This document shows, piece after piece, positions 11,997-21,022 of a stretch of 64,000 nucleotides of DNA. Each line of letters starts with the position of its first letter. The stretch's first letter is position 1. The stretch is from Reyranella sp. (GTDB lineage Bacteria > Pseudomonadota > Alphaproteobacteria > Reyranellales > Reyranellaceae). Under the pieces are notes generated by a model. That model ran no database searches and was not told the DNA's origin. It saw nothing but the letters and a program-made list of their open reading frames with translations. The stretch covers positions 1 to 64,000 of the forward strand of contig JAIEOV010000018.1 of NCBI GenBank assembly GCA_019750135.1. The letters are read 5' to 3'. The position numbers and the translations under genes are program-made.

Positions 11997-13748
11997 ATGA
12001 CGCTGGTTGCATCAGACGTGCGCCGGCCGGGTGAGCCGTTGGTGGCCGGTGCCCGTCCGACCCGCTCCGCTCCTCCCCGCCCGACCAAGGCCAGTGGCGC
12101 CAAAAACCGCGGATTTGGCCGCTGGCTGCTCGAATCCGGCCTTTATTCGCTCACCCTGGGCTACAACTCGCCACGCTCGTTCTTCGCCGTGGCCCCCGAC
12201 AGCTGGCCCGGCGATCCGGCGATCGGCCAGCGCCTGCTCATGGGCGAGCTTCTGGCCCGCGGCAGTTCCGGCGCCGTTTCACCCGAGTCGGACGATCCGC
12301 CGTGGCGACGTCCCGGGGCGTCCGGCCTGTGGGTCGATGCCCTGAACGGCTTCGGCTGGCTGCGCGACCTGCGTGATTGTGGTGACCCGGCCGCCGCGGC
12401 CCTGGCCGTGCGGCTGGTCGACGACTGGTCGAATCGCGAAGGCCGCTGGTCGCCCGTGACCTGGAAGCGCGAGGTGCTGGCCGAGCGCGTCGTCTCGTGG
12501 ATCCGCCACTACGACTGGCTGGCCACCGCGGCCGATCCGGAGTTCCCTGCCCGCTTCGTCTTCTCGCTCGCCCGCCAACGCACCCATCTCAGGCGTGCCT
12601 TGCGCGCCGGCCTGGTCGGACACGAAGCCGTCGCCGCGCTGAAGGCGCTGATCTTCGTCGACCTGGCCTTTGTGCGCGACGGCAAGTCCTTCGAGAAGAG
12701 TCTCGACCAGACCCTGTCGCGGCTCGCCAAGTTCGTGAAGCGCTACGTGCTGCATGATGGCATCGTGGCCGAGCGCGCGCCGCACCTGCAACTCGCCGTG
12801 CTGCGCCATCTGATCGACGTGCGCTCGGCGCTCGGGTCGGCCGAGCGTCGCGCGCCGCCGGAGATCCTCGCCGCCATCGATCGCATGGCGCCGCTGCTGC
12901 GCTTCTTCCGCCATGGCGACGGCGGGCTCGCCTTGTTCAACGGCGCCTGGGAGGCCGATCGCACCCTGATCGACCTGGTGCTGGCGCGCTCGGGCTCGAG
13001 CGAGAGCGCGCCCAGCATGGCGCTGGCCAGCGGCTTCCAGCGGCTGGCGGCCGGCACCTCGCTGGTGATCTCCGACGCCGGCAGCCCGCCCAGCCGCGGC
13101 ATGGACGGCATCGCCCACGCCGGCACGCTGTCCTTCGAGATGAGCGCTGCGCACGAGCGCCTGATCGTCAATTGCGGCACCTTCCCCGGCGCGCCGCGCG
13201 ACTGGCAGCACTTCATGCGCTACACGGCGGCCCATTCGACGGCGGTGGTCGACGACACCAACTCCAGCGAGATCACCGACCATGGCTCGCTGGAATATCG
13301 CGCCGGCAACGTCTTGGTCGACCGCGCCGACAATGACGGCGCGCAGTGGCTCGACATGATGCATGACGGCTACCGCTCGCTCTACGGCATCATCCATCGC
13401 CGCCGCCTGTGGCTGTCGGCCGACGGCGGCGACCTGCGCGGCGAGGATACCTTCGTGGGTCCCGAAGGCCGCATGGTGACGGTGCCGGACAAGCGCTTCA
13501 TCGTGCGCTTCCACCTGCATCCTGCGGTCAAGGCGACCCTGGCGCAGAGCGGCCAGGCGGTGCTGATGCGCCTGCCGAGCGGCCGCGGCTGGCGCCTGCG
13601 CGCCTCAGGTGCAGGCATTGGCCTCGCCGAAAGCATCTATCTCGGCGAAGAGGGCCGCGTCCGCCGCACCGAGCAGATCGTGCTGGTCGGCCAGGTGCCG
13701 ATGGAGGGCTGCACCGTGAAATGGGCGCTGACCCGGATGGAAGGCTGA
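11997..13748 (+). CDS. Heparinase II/III family protein
   Basis: A 583-residue protein with the alpha/alpha-toroid N-terminal half and the beta-sandwich heparinase II/III C-terminal domain (from about residue 370, with LIVNCGTFPG and RYTAAHSTAVVDD). Related proteins are polysaccharide lyases, but alphaproteobacterial members are often unlinked to polysaccharide-use genes and may act on cell-surface or capsular glycan. No signal peptide is evident; the first 35 residues are basic and Pro/Ala-rich. In alphaproteobacteria this gene often precedes purH or rsmB; here it stands alone between hsp20 and trpS. Confidence 0.88.
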   Translation: MTLVASDVRRPGEPLVAGARPTRSAPPRPTKASGAKNRGFGRWLLESGLYSLTLGYNSPRSFFAVAPDSWPGDPAIGQRLLMGELLARGSSGAVSPESDDPPWRRPGASGLWVDALNGFGWLRDLRDCGDPAAAALAVRLVDDWSNREGRWSPVTWKREVLAERVVSWIRHYDWLATAADPEFPARFVFSLARQRTHLRRALRAGLVGHEAVAALKALIFVDLAFVRDGKSFEKSLDQTLSRLAKFVKRYVLHDGIVAERAPHLQLAVLRHLIDVRSALGSAERRAPPEILAAIDRMAPLLRFFRHGDGGLALFNGAWEADRTLIDLVLARSGSSESAPSMALASGFQRLAAGTSLVISDAGSPPSRGMDGIAHAGTLSFEMSAAHERLIVNCGTFPGAPRDWQHFMRYTAAHSTAVVDDTNSSEITDHGSLEYRAGNVLVDRADNDGAQWLDMMHDGYRSLYGIIHRRRLWLSADGGDLRGEDTFVGPEGRMVTVPDKRFIVRFHLHPAVKATLAQSGQAVLMRLPSGRGWRLRASGAGIGLAESIYLGEEGRVRRTEQIVLVGQVPMEGCTVKWALTRMEG

Positions 13749-13749
13749 C

Positions 13750-13802
13750 GGGAGCGCGGGCCTCTGGCCCGCTCATGAGGCGGGCCAGAGGCCCGCGCTC
13801 CC
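13750..13802. repeat. Palindromic repeat family A, copy 2
   Basis: 53-bp palindrome nearly identical to 11045-11097, differing in the inner bases of one arm. It exactly fills the gap between the convergent heparinase-like and trpS genes, supporting a role as a shared transcription stop. Confidence 0.9.
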
Positions 13803-14867
13803 TTAAGGCTTGAGGAAGCCTACCGTGCGGTAGACATCCGCCAGGATCGGTTCGGCCAACGCGCGGGCGCGCGCTGCACCATCGCGCAGGACGGCGTCGA
13901 CGTGACCCGGGTCCTTCATCAGCCGCTGCATCTCTGCGCCGACCGGGCCGAGCTTGGCCACGGCAAGCTCGGTCAGGGCAGCCTTGAACTCGGAGAACTG
14001 CTTGCCGGCGAACTCGCCGATCACGTCCGGCTTCTCGCGGTCGGCCAGCGCGGCGAAGATGCCCAGGAGATTATCGGCGTCGGGCCGCTTCTCGGCATCG
14101 GCGGCGTTCTCCGGCATCGGCAGCGGATCGGTCTTGGCGCGGCGAATCTTCAGCGCGATGGCGTCGGCATCGTCGGTCAGGTTGATGCGCGACTGGTCCG
14201 ACGGGTCGGACTTGCTCATCTTCTTGGTGCCGTCGCGCAGGCTCATGACGCGCGTCGCCTCGCCGAAGATCAATGGCTCGGTCAGCGGGAAGAAGTCGGG
14301 CGCGTTGAAGTCGTTGTTGAACTTCTGGGCGATGTCGCGCGTCAGTTCGAGGTGCTGCTTCTGGTCCTCGCCGACCGGCACGTGGGTGGCCTTGTAGATC
14401 AGGATGTCGGCCGCCATCAGCGCCGGATAGGCGTAAAGGCCGAGCGAGGCGTTCTCGCGGTCCTTGCCCGCCTTCTCCTTGAACTGCGTCATGCGGTTCA
14501 TCCAGCCGACCCGGGCCACGCAGTTGAATACCCAGGCGAGCTGGGCGTGCTCGGGCACCATCGACTGGTTGAAGATGATCTGCTTCTTGCCGTCGACCCC
14601 GGCCGCCAGGAACGCCGCGGCGATCTCGCGCGTCTGGCCGGCCATCAGCGCCGGATCCTGCGGCTGGGTGATCGCATGCATGTCGACCACGCAGTACAGG
14701 CACTCGAAGTCGTTCTGCAGGCGCGCAAAGTTGCGGATCGCGCCGAGATAGTTGCCGAGATGGAGATTGCCGGTCGGCTGCACGCCTGAAAGGATGCGGC
14801 CTTTCAGGCCCCGGGCGGTGTAGGGCGCCAGATGCGTGTTGGGCGCCGTCGTCGTGACGTCGGGCAT
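13803..14867 (-). CDS. trpS: Tryptophan--tRNA ligase
   Basis: Class-I aminoacyl-tRNA synthetase (354 aa) charging tRNA-Trp. The HIGH-like motif is HLGN (residues 36-39, in [13 protein letters not shown]) and the KMSKS loop is at residues 216-220. VVDMHAIT and [17 protein letters not shown] motifs are intact. The start at MPDVTT was chosen because family members begin about 20-25 residues before [10 protein letters not shown]. Usual alphaproteobacterial neighbours such as murJ lie nearby (murJ is 7 kb away, same strand). Divergent from the first tandem binding protein gene. Confidence 0.97.
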   Translation of the reverse strand: MPDVTTTAPNTHLAPYTARGLKGRILSGVQPTGNLHLGNYLGAIRNFARLQNDFECLYCVVDMHAITQPQDPALMAGQTREIAAAFLAAGVDGKKQIIFNQSMVPEHAQLAWVFNCVARVGWMNRMTQFKEKAGKDRENASLGLYAYPALMAADILIYKATHVPVGEDQKQHLELTRDIAQKFNNDFNAPDFFPLTEPLIFGEATRVMSLRDGTKKMSKSDPSDQSRINLTDDADAIALKIRRAKTDPLPMPENAADAEKRPDADNLLGIFAALADREKPDVIGEFAGKQFSEFKAALTELAVAKLGPVGAEMQRLMKDPGHVDAVLRDGAARARALAEPILADVYRTVGFLKP

Positions 14868-15036
14868 GGGATGTGGACTCCGCTCACTGTGGAAGGGCGC
14901 GGGGTTTGGACCTCCGCGCACCCCGCCGTTGGAAGGCGAGGGCGGAGCGGTATGGCTCAGCTCGTGGGCCGAATCAAGACGGCCATGCGGCCTGTCGCGG
15001 CGTTGACGGCAGGGACCCAGCCTGTTCCCATCGGCT

Positions 15037-15052
15037 TTGCACGCATCTTGCA
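15037..15052 (+). promoter_or_regulatory. Sigma-54-like box before binding protein 1
   Basis: TTGCACG-CATC-TTGCA, 36 bp before the start codon, fits sigma-54 spacing and the -12 box but has T for the first G of the usually invariant -24 GG. Nearly the same sequence, within about 40 conserved bases (15021-15061), precedes the third paralogue at 18747-18788. Conservation across a diverged duplicate supports a regulatory role; sigma-54 use is inferred. Confidence 0.45.
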
Positions 15053-15087
15053 GGATAGCAGGGGCATTGGGGTTGGGAGGAGTTGTG

Positions 15088-16881
15088 ATGAACGAAGGTC
15101 GTTTGCGCCATCTGATTGGCCAGGTGAAGTCAGGCAAGGTGTCCCGTCGGGCATTCCTGCGCCGAATGGCGGCGGCGGGCCTGACGGCACCGATGGCAAC
15201 CCAGCTTCTCTCGCTGGGGGGCGTCGCCATGGCGCAATCCAAGGCGCCCGTCTACAAGCCGACCAAGCGCGGCGGCGGCGGTGTGCTCAAGGTGCTGTGG
15301 TGGCAGGCGCCGACCTTGCTCAATCCGCACTTTGCGACCGGCACCAAGGACCAGGACGGCTCGCGCCTGTTCTACGAGCCGCTGGCCGGCTGGGACCAGG
15401 ACGGCAACCTGCGGCCGCTGCTCGCCGAATCGATCCCGGGCCGCGAGGACGGCACCTTGGCTGCCGATGGCAAGTCGGTGACCTGGAAGCTGAAGAAGAA
15501 CGTGAAGTGGCATGACGGCCAGCCCTTCACCGCCGACGATGTCGTCTTCAACTGGGAATACGCCAAGGATCCGGCGACGGCGGCGGTCACCAACGGAGTC
15601 TACGCCGACATCACGGTCGAGAAGGTCGATACCCATACCGTCAAGGTGAGCTTCAAGGAGCCGACGCCGTTCTGGGCCGAGGCCTTCGTCGGCTCGGTGG
15701 GCATGGTGATCCCCAAGCACCTGTTCGCCGATTACATCGGCGGCAAGTCGCGCGAGGCCCCGACCAACCTGAAGCCGGTCGGCACCGGCCCCTACATGTT
15801 CAAGGACTTCAAGCCGGGCGACATGGTCGCGGGCGTGATCAATCCGAACTACCACCAGGACAACAAGCCCCACTTCGACGCCATCGAGATGAAGGGCGGC
15901 GGTGACGCCGTATCGGCGGCGCGCGCCGTGCTGCAGACTGGCGAGTTCGACTTCGGCTGGAACATGCAGGTCGAGGATGAGATCCTGACCCGCCTGGAGA
16001 AGGGCGGCAAAGGCCGCGTCGACATCAAGGATGCGGGGTTCATCGAGCACATCCAGCTCAACCAGACCGATCCCTGGACCGAGGTCGACGGCGAGCGGGC
16101 GAGCCTCAAGACCAAGCATCCCTCGCTCAGCGATCCGGTGGTGCGTCAGGCGCTGTCGCTGCTGATCGACAAGGATTCCGTGGAGAAGCACATCTACGGC
16201 CGCACTGGCCGGGCGACGCCGAACTTCATCTACAACCCTGAACGCTTCCGCTCCAAGAACACCAAGTACGAGTTCAACGTCGACAAGGCGAACGACCTTC
16301 TGGAAAAGGCGGGCTGGAAGAAAGGCGCCGACGGCATCCGCGAGAAGGACGGCAAGAAGCTGAAATATGTCTACCAGACCTCGATCAACCAGCCGCGCCA
16401 GAAGACCCAGGCGATCGTCAAGCAGGCCTGCCAGAAGGCCGGCATCGATCTCGAGCTGAAGTCGGTGACGGCGTCGGTGTTCTTCTCGTCCGACGTCTCC
16501 AATCCCGACACCTATCCGCATTTCTATGCGGACATTCAGATGTACAACAACGGCCCGCAGCAGCCCGACCCGGCGGTGTTCCTGAAGCAGTTCCTGTCGT
16601 GGGAGGCGGCGACCAAGGCCAACAAGTGGCAGGGCCGCAACATCACGCGCTGGCAGAGCCCGGAGTACGACGAGATCTACAAGGCCTCGCAGGGCGAGCT
16701 CGATCCGATGAAGCGCGCGGCCATGATGATCAAGCTGAACGACCTCGCGGTGAACAACTATATCGTCATCCCCGTGGTCGCCCGTCCGGTCGTCACCGCC
16801 GTCAGCAACAAGCTCACGGCCGAGCTGAGCGGCTGGGACAACAACACCTGGGACCTCGCGAGCTGGTTTCGGGAGGCCTGA
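15088..16881 (+). CDS. ABC transporter substrate-binding protein, family 5 (tandem copy 1)
   Basis: A 597-residue periplasmic solute-binding protein of the peptide/nickel/opine class (SBP family 5). The N-terminus carries a twin-arginine signal ([13 protein letters not shown]) ending near ALA-like GVAMAQ. Core features include [45 protein letters not shown], and the C-terminal [16 protein letters not shown]. The ligand is unknown; relatives bind oligopeptides, opines or glycosides. Start ATG has a GGGAGGAG ribosome site. First of three tandem paralogues with no permease or ATPase nearby. Confidence 0.93.
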   Translation: MNEGRLRHLIGQVKSGKVSRRAFLRRMAAAGLTAPMATQLLSLGGVAMAQSKAPVYKPTKRGGGGVLKVLWWQAPTLLNPHFATGTKDQDGSRLFYEPLAGWDQDGNLRPLLAESIPGREDGTLAADGKSVTWKLKKNVKWHDGQPFTADDVVFNWEYAKDPATAAVTNGVYADITVEKVDTHTVKVSFKEPTPFWAEAFVGSVGMVIPKHLFADYIGGKSREAPTNLKPVGTGPYMFKDFKPGDMVAGVINPNYHQDNKPHFDAIEMKGGGDAVSAARAVLQTGEFDFGWNMQVEDEILTRLEKGGKGRVDIKDAGFIEHIQLNQTDPWTEVDGERASLKTKHPSLSDPVVRQALSLLIDKDSVEKHIYGRTGRATPNFIYNPERFRSKNTKYEFNVDKANDLLEKAGWKKGADGIREKDGKKLKYVYQTSINQPRQKTQAIVKQACQKAGIDLELKSVTASVFFSSDVSNPDTYPHFYADIQMYNNGPQQPDPAVFLKQFLSWEAATKANKWQGRNITRWQSPEYDEIYKASQGELDPMKRAAMMIKLNDLAVNNYIVIPVVARPVVTAVSNKLTAELSGWDNNTWDLASWFREA

Positions 16882-16890
16882 TCCAACCTT

Positions 16891-16913
16891 CCTCGCCCGT
16901 ATGACGGGCGAGG
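16891..16913 (+). terminator. Intergenic hairpin between binding protein genes 1 and 2
   Basis: A perfect 10-bp stem CCTCGCCCGT/ACGGGCGAGG with a 3-base loop lies between gene 1 and gene 2, 9 bp after the first stop. It is followed by AAAAGAGG rather than T-residues, so it is more likely an mRNA-stabilising or attenuating stem than a strong intrinsic terminator. Confidence 0.6.
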
Positions 16914-16931
16914 AAAAGAGGGAGGCAGCCG

Positions 16932-18722
16932 ATGGACGAACGCAACTTGGCGGGTCTTCTGGACCAGGTGAAGGCGGGCGGGATGTCCCGGCGCGCCTTC
17001 GTGCAGCGATTGACGGCCGTAGGGCTCGCGGCGCCGATGGCGACCCAGCTTCTGGCGCTGTCGGGTGTGGCCATGGCGCAGCCCAAGTCGGGCTACAAAC
17101 CGACGAAGCGTGGCGGCGGTGGGCTCCTGAAGGTGCTGTGGTGGCAGGGGCCGACCCTGCTGAACCCGCATTTCGCCGTTGGCACCAAGGACCAGGACGG
17201 CTCGCGCCTGTTCTATGAGCCGCTGGCGCGCTGGGATCGCGACGGCAATCTCCGGCCCGTGCTCGTCGAATCGATCCCGGGCCGCGAGGACGGAACGCTG
17301 GGTGCCGACGGCAAGTCGGTGATCTGGAAGCTGAAGAAGGGCGTGCGCTGGCACGACGGCCAGCCTCTCACCGCCGACGACGCCGTCTTCACCTGGGAGT
17401 ATGCCCGCGACCCGGCGACGGCCACGCTCACCAGCGGCTCCTACAAGGACATCACGGTCGAGAAGATCGATCAGCACACCGTCGTCGTGAAATTCCCGGA
17501 GCCGACGCCGTTCTGGGCCGACGCCTTCGTCGCCGCGGCCGGTTGCATCCTGCCCAGGCACCTGTTCGCCGACTATGTCGGTGCGAAGTCGCGCGAGGCG
17601 CCAACCAACCTCAAGCCGGTCGGCACCGGGCCCTACAAGTTCAAGGACTTCAAGCCGGGCGACCTGGTGAGCGGCGTCATCAACACCGACTACCACCAGG
17701 AGAACCGGCCTCACTTCGACGCCATCGAGATGAAGGGCGGCGGCGATGCGGTGTCGGCCGCGCGTGCTGTGCTGCAGACCGGTGAGTTCGACTTCGGCTG
17801 GAACATGCAGGTCGAGGACGAGATCCTCACGCGCCTGGAGAAGGGCGGCAAGGGCCGCATCGTCATCAGCCAGGGCGGCGGCATCGAGCACATGCAGCTC
17901 AACTTCACCGATCCCTGGACCGAGGTCGACGGCGAGCGCTCCAGCCTCAAGACCACGCATCCGACCTTGTCGGATCCGGCGGTGCGCCAGGCGGTGGCGC
18001 TGCTGATCGACAAGGACTCGATCGAAAAGCACATCTACGGCCGCACCGGCGCGGCGACCGCGAACTTCGTCTATAACCCGGAGCGCTTCGCCTCCAAGAC
18101 GACCAGGTCCGAATTCAACATCGACAAGGCGAATGCTCTCCTCGACAAGGCCGGCTGGGCCAGGGGCAGCGACGGCATTCGCGCCAAGGACGGCAAGAAG
18201 CTGAAATTCGTCTTCCAAACCTCGATCAACCAGCCGCGCCAGAAGACCCAGGCGATCGTCAAGCAGGCCTGCCAGAAAGCCGGCATCGACATCGAGCTGA
18301 AGTCGGTGACGGCGTCGGTGTTCTTCTCGTCCGACGTCGCCAATCCGGACACTTACAGCAAGTTCTATTGCGACCTGCAGATGTACAACACCGGCATGGC
18401 CCAGCCCGATCCGGAGGTCTTCCTGCGCCGCTTCCTGTCGTGGGAGGCGTCGACCAAGGACAACAAATGGCAGGGCCGCAACACCACCCGCTGGCGCAGC
18501 AAGGAATTCGACGACATTCACCAGGCCGGGCAGGTCGAGCTCGATCCGATCAAGCGCGCGGCCATGATGATCAAGCTGAACGAGCTTCTGGTGAACAACC
18601 ACGTCGTCATCCCGCTGGTCGCGCGCCTGGGCGTCGCCGCCGTGGCCAACCGGCTGGTGGTCGAGCTGAGCGGCTGGGACAACAACACGGGCGACCTGGC
18701 GAACTGGTATCGCGAGAGCTGA
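16932..18722 (+). CDS. ABC transporter substrate-binding protein, family 5 (tandem copy 2)
   Basis: A 596-residue paralogue of the preceding gene, with long identical runs (for example [19 protein letters not shown] and [18 protein letters not shown]). A Tat signal is present (SRRAFVQRLTAVG). Four residues are missing just after the signal cleavage region compared with copies 1 and 3. It begins 50 bp after copy 1 behind a hairpin, with a GGGAGG ribosome site, and has no copy of the conserved upstream box, so it is probably expressed from the copy 1 promoter. Confidence 0.93.
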   Translation: MDERNLAGLLDQVKAGGMSRRAFVQRLTAVGLAAPMATQLLALSGVAMAQPKSGYKPTKRGGGGLLKVLWWQGPTLLNPHFAVGTKDQDGSRLFYEPLARWDRDGNLRPVLVESIPGREDGTLGADGKSVIWKLKKGVRWHDGQPLTADDAVFTWEYARDPATATLTSGSYKDITVEKIDQHTVVVKFPEPTPFWADAFVAAAGCILPRHLFADYVGAKSREAPTNLKPVGTGPYKFKDFKPGDLVSGVINTDYHQENRPHFDAIEMKGGGDAVSAARAVLQTGEFDFGWNMQVEDEILTRLEKGGKGRIVISQGGGIEHMQLNFTDPWTEVDGERSSLKTTHPTLSDPAVRQAVALLIDKDSIEKHIYGRTGAATANFVYNPERFASKTTRSEFNIDKANALLDKAGWARGSDGIRAKDGKKLKFVFQTSINQPRQKTQAIVKQACQKAGIDIELKSVTASVFFSSDVANPDTYSKFYCDLQMYNTGMAQPDPEVFLRRFLSWEASTKDNKWQGRNTTRWRSKEFDDIHQAGQVELDPIKRAAMMIKLNELLVNNHVVIPLVARLGVAAVANRLVVELSGWDNNTGDLANWYRES

Positions 18723-18762
18723 GGGCCGTTGACGACGGCGCGTCGGCCTGTTCCCATCCGCC

Positions 18763-18778
18763 TTGCACGTATCTTGCA
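18763..18778 (+). promoter_or_regulatory. Sigma-54-like box before binding protein 3
   Basis: TTGCACG-TATC-TTGCA, 54 bp before the copy 3 start codon. It repeats the element at 15037-15052 with one change in the spacer, inside a conserved block that begins CCTGTTCCCATC and ends TTGCAGGATAGCAGG. Spacing fits sigma-54, but the -24 GG is TG. This implies copy 3 has its own promoter, separate from copies 1-2. Confidence 0.45.
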
Positions 18779-18832
18779 GGATAGCAGGAGCGTCAGGGAT
18801 CAGGTGCTTCGATACGAGCATGGGAGGCGTCC

Positions 18833-20623
18833 ATGGACGAACGTGACTTGCGTGGTCTTCTGGGCCGGGTGAAGGCGGGCGCACTATCGCGTCGCGCTTT
18901 CGTGCGGCGCATGGCGGCGGTGGGGTTGGCAGCGCCCTTCGCCAATCAACTTCTTGCTTTGTCGGGCGTGGCCATGGCTCAGTCCAAGGCGCCCGTCTAC
19001 AAGCCGACCAAGCGCGGCGGCGGTGGCCTCTTGAAGGTGCTGTGGTGGCAGGGCCCGACGCTCCTCAATCCGCACTTCGCCGTCGGCACCAAGGACCAGG
19101 ACGGCTCGCGGCTGTTCTACGAGCCGCTCGCCGGTTGGGACGCCGAGGGCAACCTGCGGCCGATCCTGGCCGAGACGATCCCGGGTCGCGAGGACGGCAC
19201 GCTCGCCGCCGACGGCAAGTCGGTGACCTGGAAGCTGAAGAAGGGCGTCAGCTGGCACGACGGCCAGCCCTTCACCGCCGACGACGTGGTCTTCACTTGG
19301 CAGTATGCCCGCGATCCCGCGACCGGCGCGGTCAGCAGCGGCTCCTACAAGGACGTCACGGTCGAGAAGGTCGACCAGCACACCGTCACCGTGAAGTTCG
19401 CGCAGCCGACGCCGTTCTGGGCCGACGCCTTCGTCGGCTGGTTCGGCATGATCATTCCCAAGCACCTGTTCGCCGACTACATCGGCTCCAAGTCGCGCGA
19501 GGCGCCGACCAACCTCAAGCCGGTAGGCACCGGGCCCTACAAGTTCAAGGAGTTCAAGCCGGGCGACATGGTGGCCGGCGTAATCAACACCAACTACCAC
19601 GTCGAGAACCGGCCGCACTTCGACGCCATCGAGATGAAGGGCGGCGGCGATGCGGTCTCGGCGGCGCGCGCCGTGCTGCAGTCGGGCGAGTTCGACTTCG
19701 CCTGGAACCTGCAGGTCGAAGACGAGATCCTCACCAAGCTCGAGAAGGGCGGCAAGGGTCGCCTGATCTACTCCAAGGGCGGCGGCATCGAGCACATCCA
19801 GCTCAACAACACCGATCCCTGGACCGAGGTCGACGGCGAGCGCTCGAGCCTCAAGACCAAGCATCCGATCCTGAGCGATTTCGAGGTCCGCCGGGCGCTG
19901 TCGCTGCTGGTCGACAAGGACTCGGTCGAGAAGCACATCTACGGCCGTGGCGGCGTGGCCACGGCGAACTACATCAACAATCCGGAACGGTTTCGCTCGA
20001 AGACGACGAAGTACGAGTTCAACATCGACAAGGCGATCGACATCCTGGAGAAGGCCGGCTGGAAGAAGGGGGCCGACGGCATCCGCGAGAAGGACGGCAA
20101 GCGCCTGAAGCTCGCCTACCAGACCTCGATCAACCAGCCGCGGCAGAAGAACCAGGCGATCGTCAAGCAGGCCTGCCAGAAAGCCGGCATCGACGTCGAG
20201 CTGAAGTCGGTGACGGCGTCGGTGTTCTTCTCGTCCGACGTCGCCAATCCGGACACCTACAGCAAGTTCTACTGCGACCTGCAGATGTACAACAACGGCT
20301 CCCAGCCCGACCCGGAGATCTTCCTGCGCCAGTTCTGCTCGTGGGAGGCCGCGACCAAGGACAACAAGTGGCAGGGCCGCAACATCACGCGCTGGCAGAA
20401 CAAGGAGTACGACGAGGTCCACAAGGCGGCGCAGGTCGAGCTCGACCCGATCAAGCGCGCCGCCATGCTGATCAAGTGCAACGAGCTCGTGATCAACAAT
20501 GTCGTGGTGATCCCGGTGTCGGCCCGGCTCGGCGTCGCCGCCGCCCACAGCAAGCTCGTCTGCGAGATCAGCGGCTGGGACAACAACACCTGGGACCTGC
20601 CGAACTGGTTTCGAGAAGCCTGA
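18833..20623 (+). CDS. ABC transporter substrate-binding protein, family 5 (tandem copy 3)
   Basis: A 596-residue third paralogue with the same Tat signal (SRRAFVRRMAAVG) and domain layout. It shares with copy 1 the residues [15 protein letters not shown] after cleavage and resembles copy 2 in the C-terminal half. One residue is deleted near NNGSQPDPEIF relative to the other two. It is preceded by its own conserved upstream element and followed by a long inverted repeat that probably ends the transcript. Ligand unknown. Confidence 0.93.
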   Translation: MDERDLRGLLGRVKAGALSRRAFVRRMAAVGLAAPFANQLLALSGVAMAQSKAPVYKPTKRGGGGLLKVLWWQGPTLLNPHFAVGTKDQDGSRLFYEPLAGWDAEGNLRPILAETIPGREDGTLAADGKSVTWKLKKGVSWHDGQPFTADDVVFTWQYARDPATGAVSSGSYKDVTVEKVDQHTVTVKFAQPTPFWADAFVGWFGMIIPKHLFADYIGSKSREAPTNLKPVGTGPYKFKEFKPGDMVAGVINTNYHVENRPHFDAIEMKGGGDAVSAARAVLQSGEFDFAWNLQVEDEILTKLEKGGKGRLIYSKGGGIEHIQLNNTDPWTEVDGERSSLKTKHPILSDFEVRRALSLLVDKDSVEKHIYGRGGVATANYINNPERFRSKTTKYEFNIDKAIDILEKAGWKKGADGIREKDGKRLKLAYQTSINQPRQKNQAIVKQACQKAGIDVELKSVTASVFFSSDVANPDTYSKFYCDLQMYNNGSQPDPEIFLRQFCSWEAATKDNKWQGRNITRWQNKEYDEVHKAAQVELDPIKRAAMLIKCNELVINNVVVIPVSARLGVAAAHSKLVCEISGWDNNTWDLPNWFREA

Positions 20624-20627
20624 CTAA

Positions 20628-20779
20628 CCTCACCCTGAGGAGCGCGCCCCTCGAGTTCCTCGGGGTAAACTTAGCGCGCGTCTCGAAGGGTGGGCCACAC
20701 CAAGACTGTTGCCATCCTTCGAGACGCTGCGTGGAGTTTACCCCGAGGAACTCGAGGGGCGCGGCTCCTCAGGATGAGG
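20628..20779. repeat. Long inverted repeat family B, copy 1 (MITE-like)
   Basis: About 152 bp: outer arms CCTCACCCTGAGGAGC and GCTCCTCAGGATGAGG, inner arms containing CCCCTCGAGTTCCTCGGGG and its complement, then CGTCTCGAAGG and CCTTCGAGACG around a short centre. No protein is encoded. The same outer and inner motifs occur in 23540-23648 with a shorter body. The layout is that of a non-autonomous mobile or REP-like element. It lies between binding protein 3 and a HAD gene relic. Confidence 0.85.
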
Positions 20780-20822
20780 TTGTGCGTGAAAAGAAAGGAA
20801 AATCAACTCCCGTGCACCGCAC

Positions 20823-20984
20823 GTCTTGAGCACCATCGGATTCACCGGCGGCAGCCATGCGACACCGTTGCTTGCTGCCGAACTGCGATCGGCCGGCGCA
20901 ATCCTGGTGGCCGACCACATGGACGACCTACCACAGGCGATCGAAAGCGTGGTTGTCGAAATGCCCGGTGCGGGTTACCCCTGA
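20823..20984 (+). pseudogene. 3' relic of a HAD-family phosphatase (phosphoglycolate phosphatase-like)
   Basis: An open stretch of 53 codons ending in TGA at 20982-20984 reads GFTGGSHATPLLAAELRSAG followed by DHMDDLP. This matches the C-terminal end of HAD-IA phosphatases (typically GFxGGSH...LLAAGA...DDMxxLP). No start codon, catalytic DxD motif or upstream family sequence is present; the frame closes at a stop at 20787, next to the inverted repeat. It is best explained as the tail of a gene whose front was lost, possibly with arrival of the repeat. It ends 38 bp before the next gene. Confidence 0.7.
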
Positions 20985-21022
20985 GGCTCGAAGAGCCTTT
21001 CCAGCCTGGCGGACCCCGACGG

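Noticed and set aside
16758..18884. 708-codon minus-strand frame over the second binding protein gene
   Set aside because: Antisense shadow of the tandem repeat genes; similar shadows occur over each copy, as expected from their homology.
20690..21022. Longer N-terminus for the deacylase starting at 20690
   Set aside because: The extension translates repeat sequence and the HAD relic in another frame; the family N-terminus begins at 21023.
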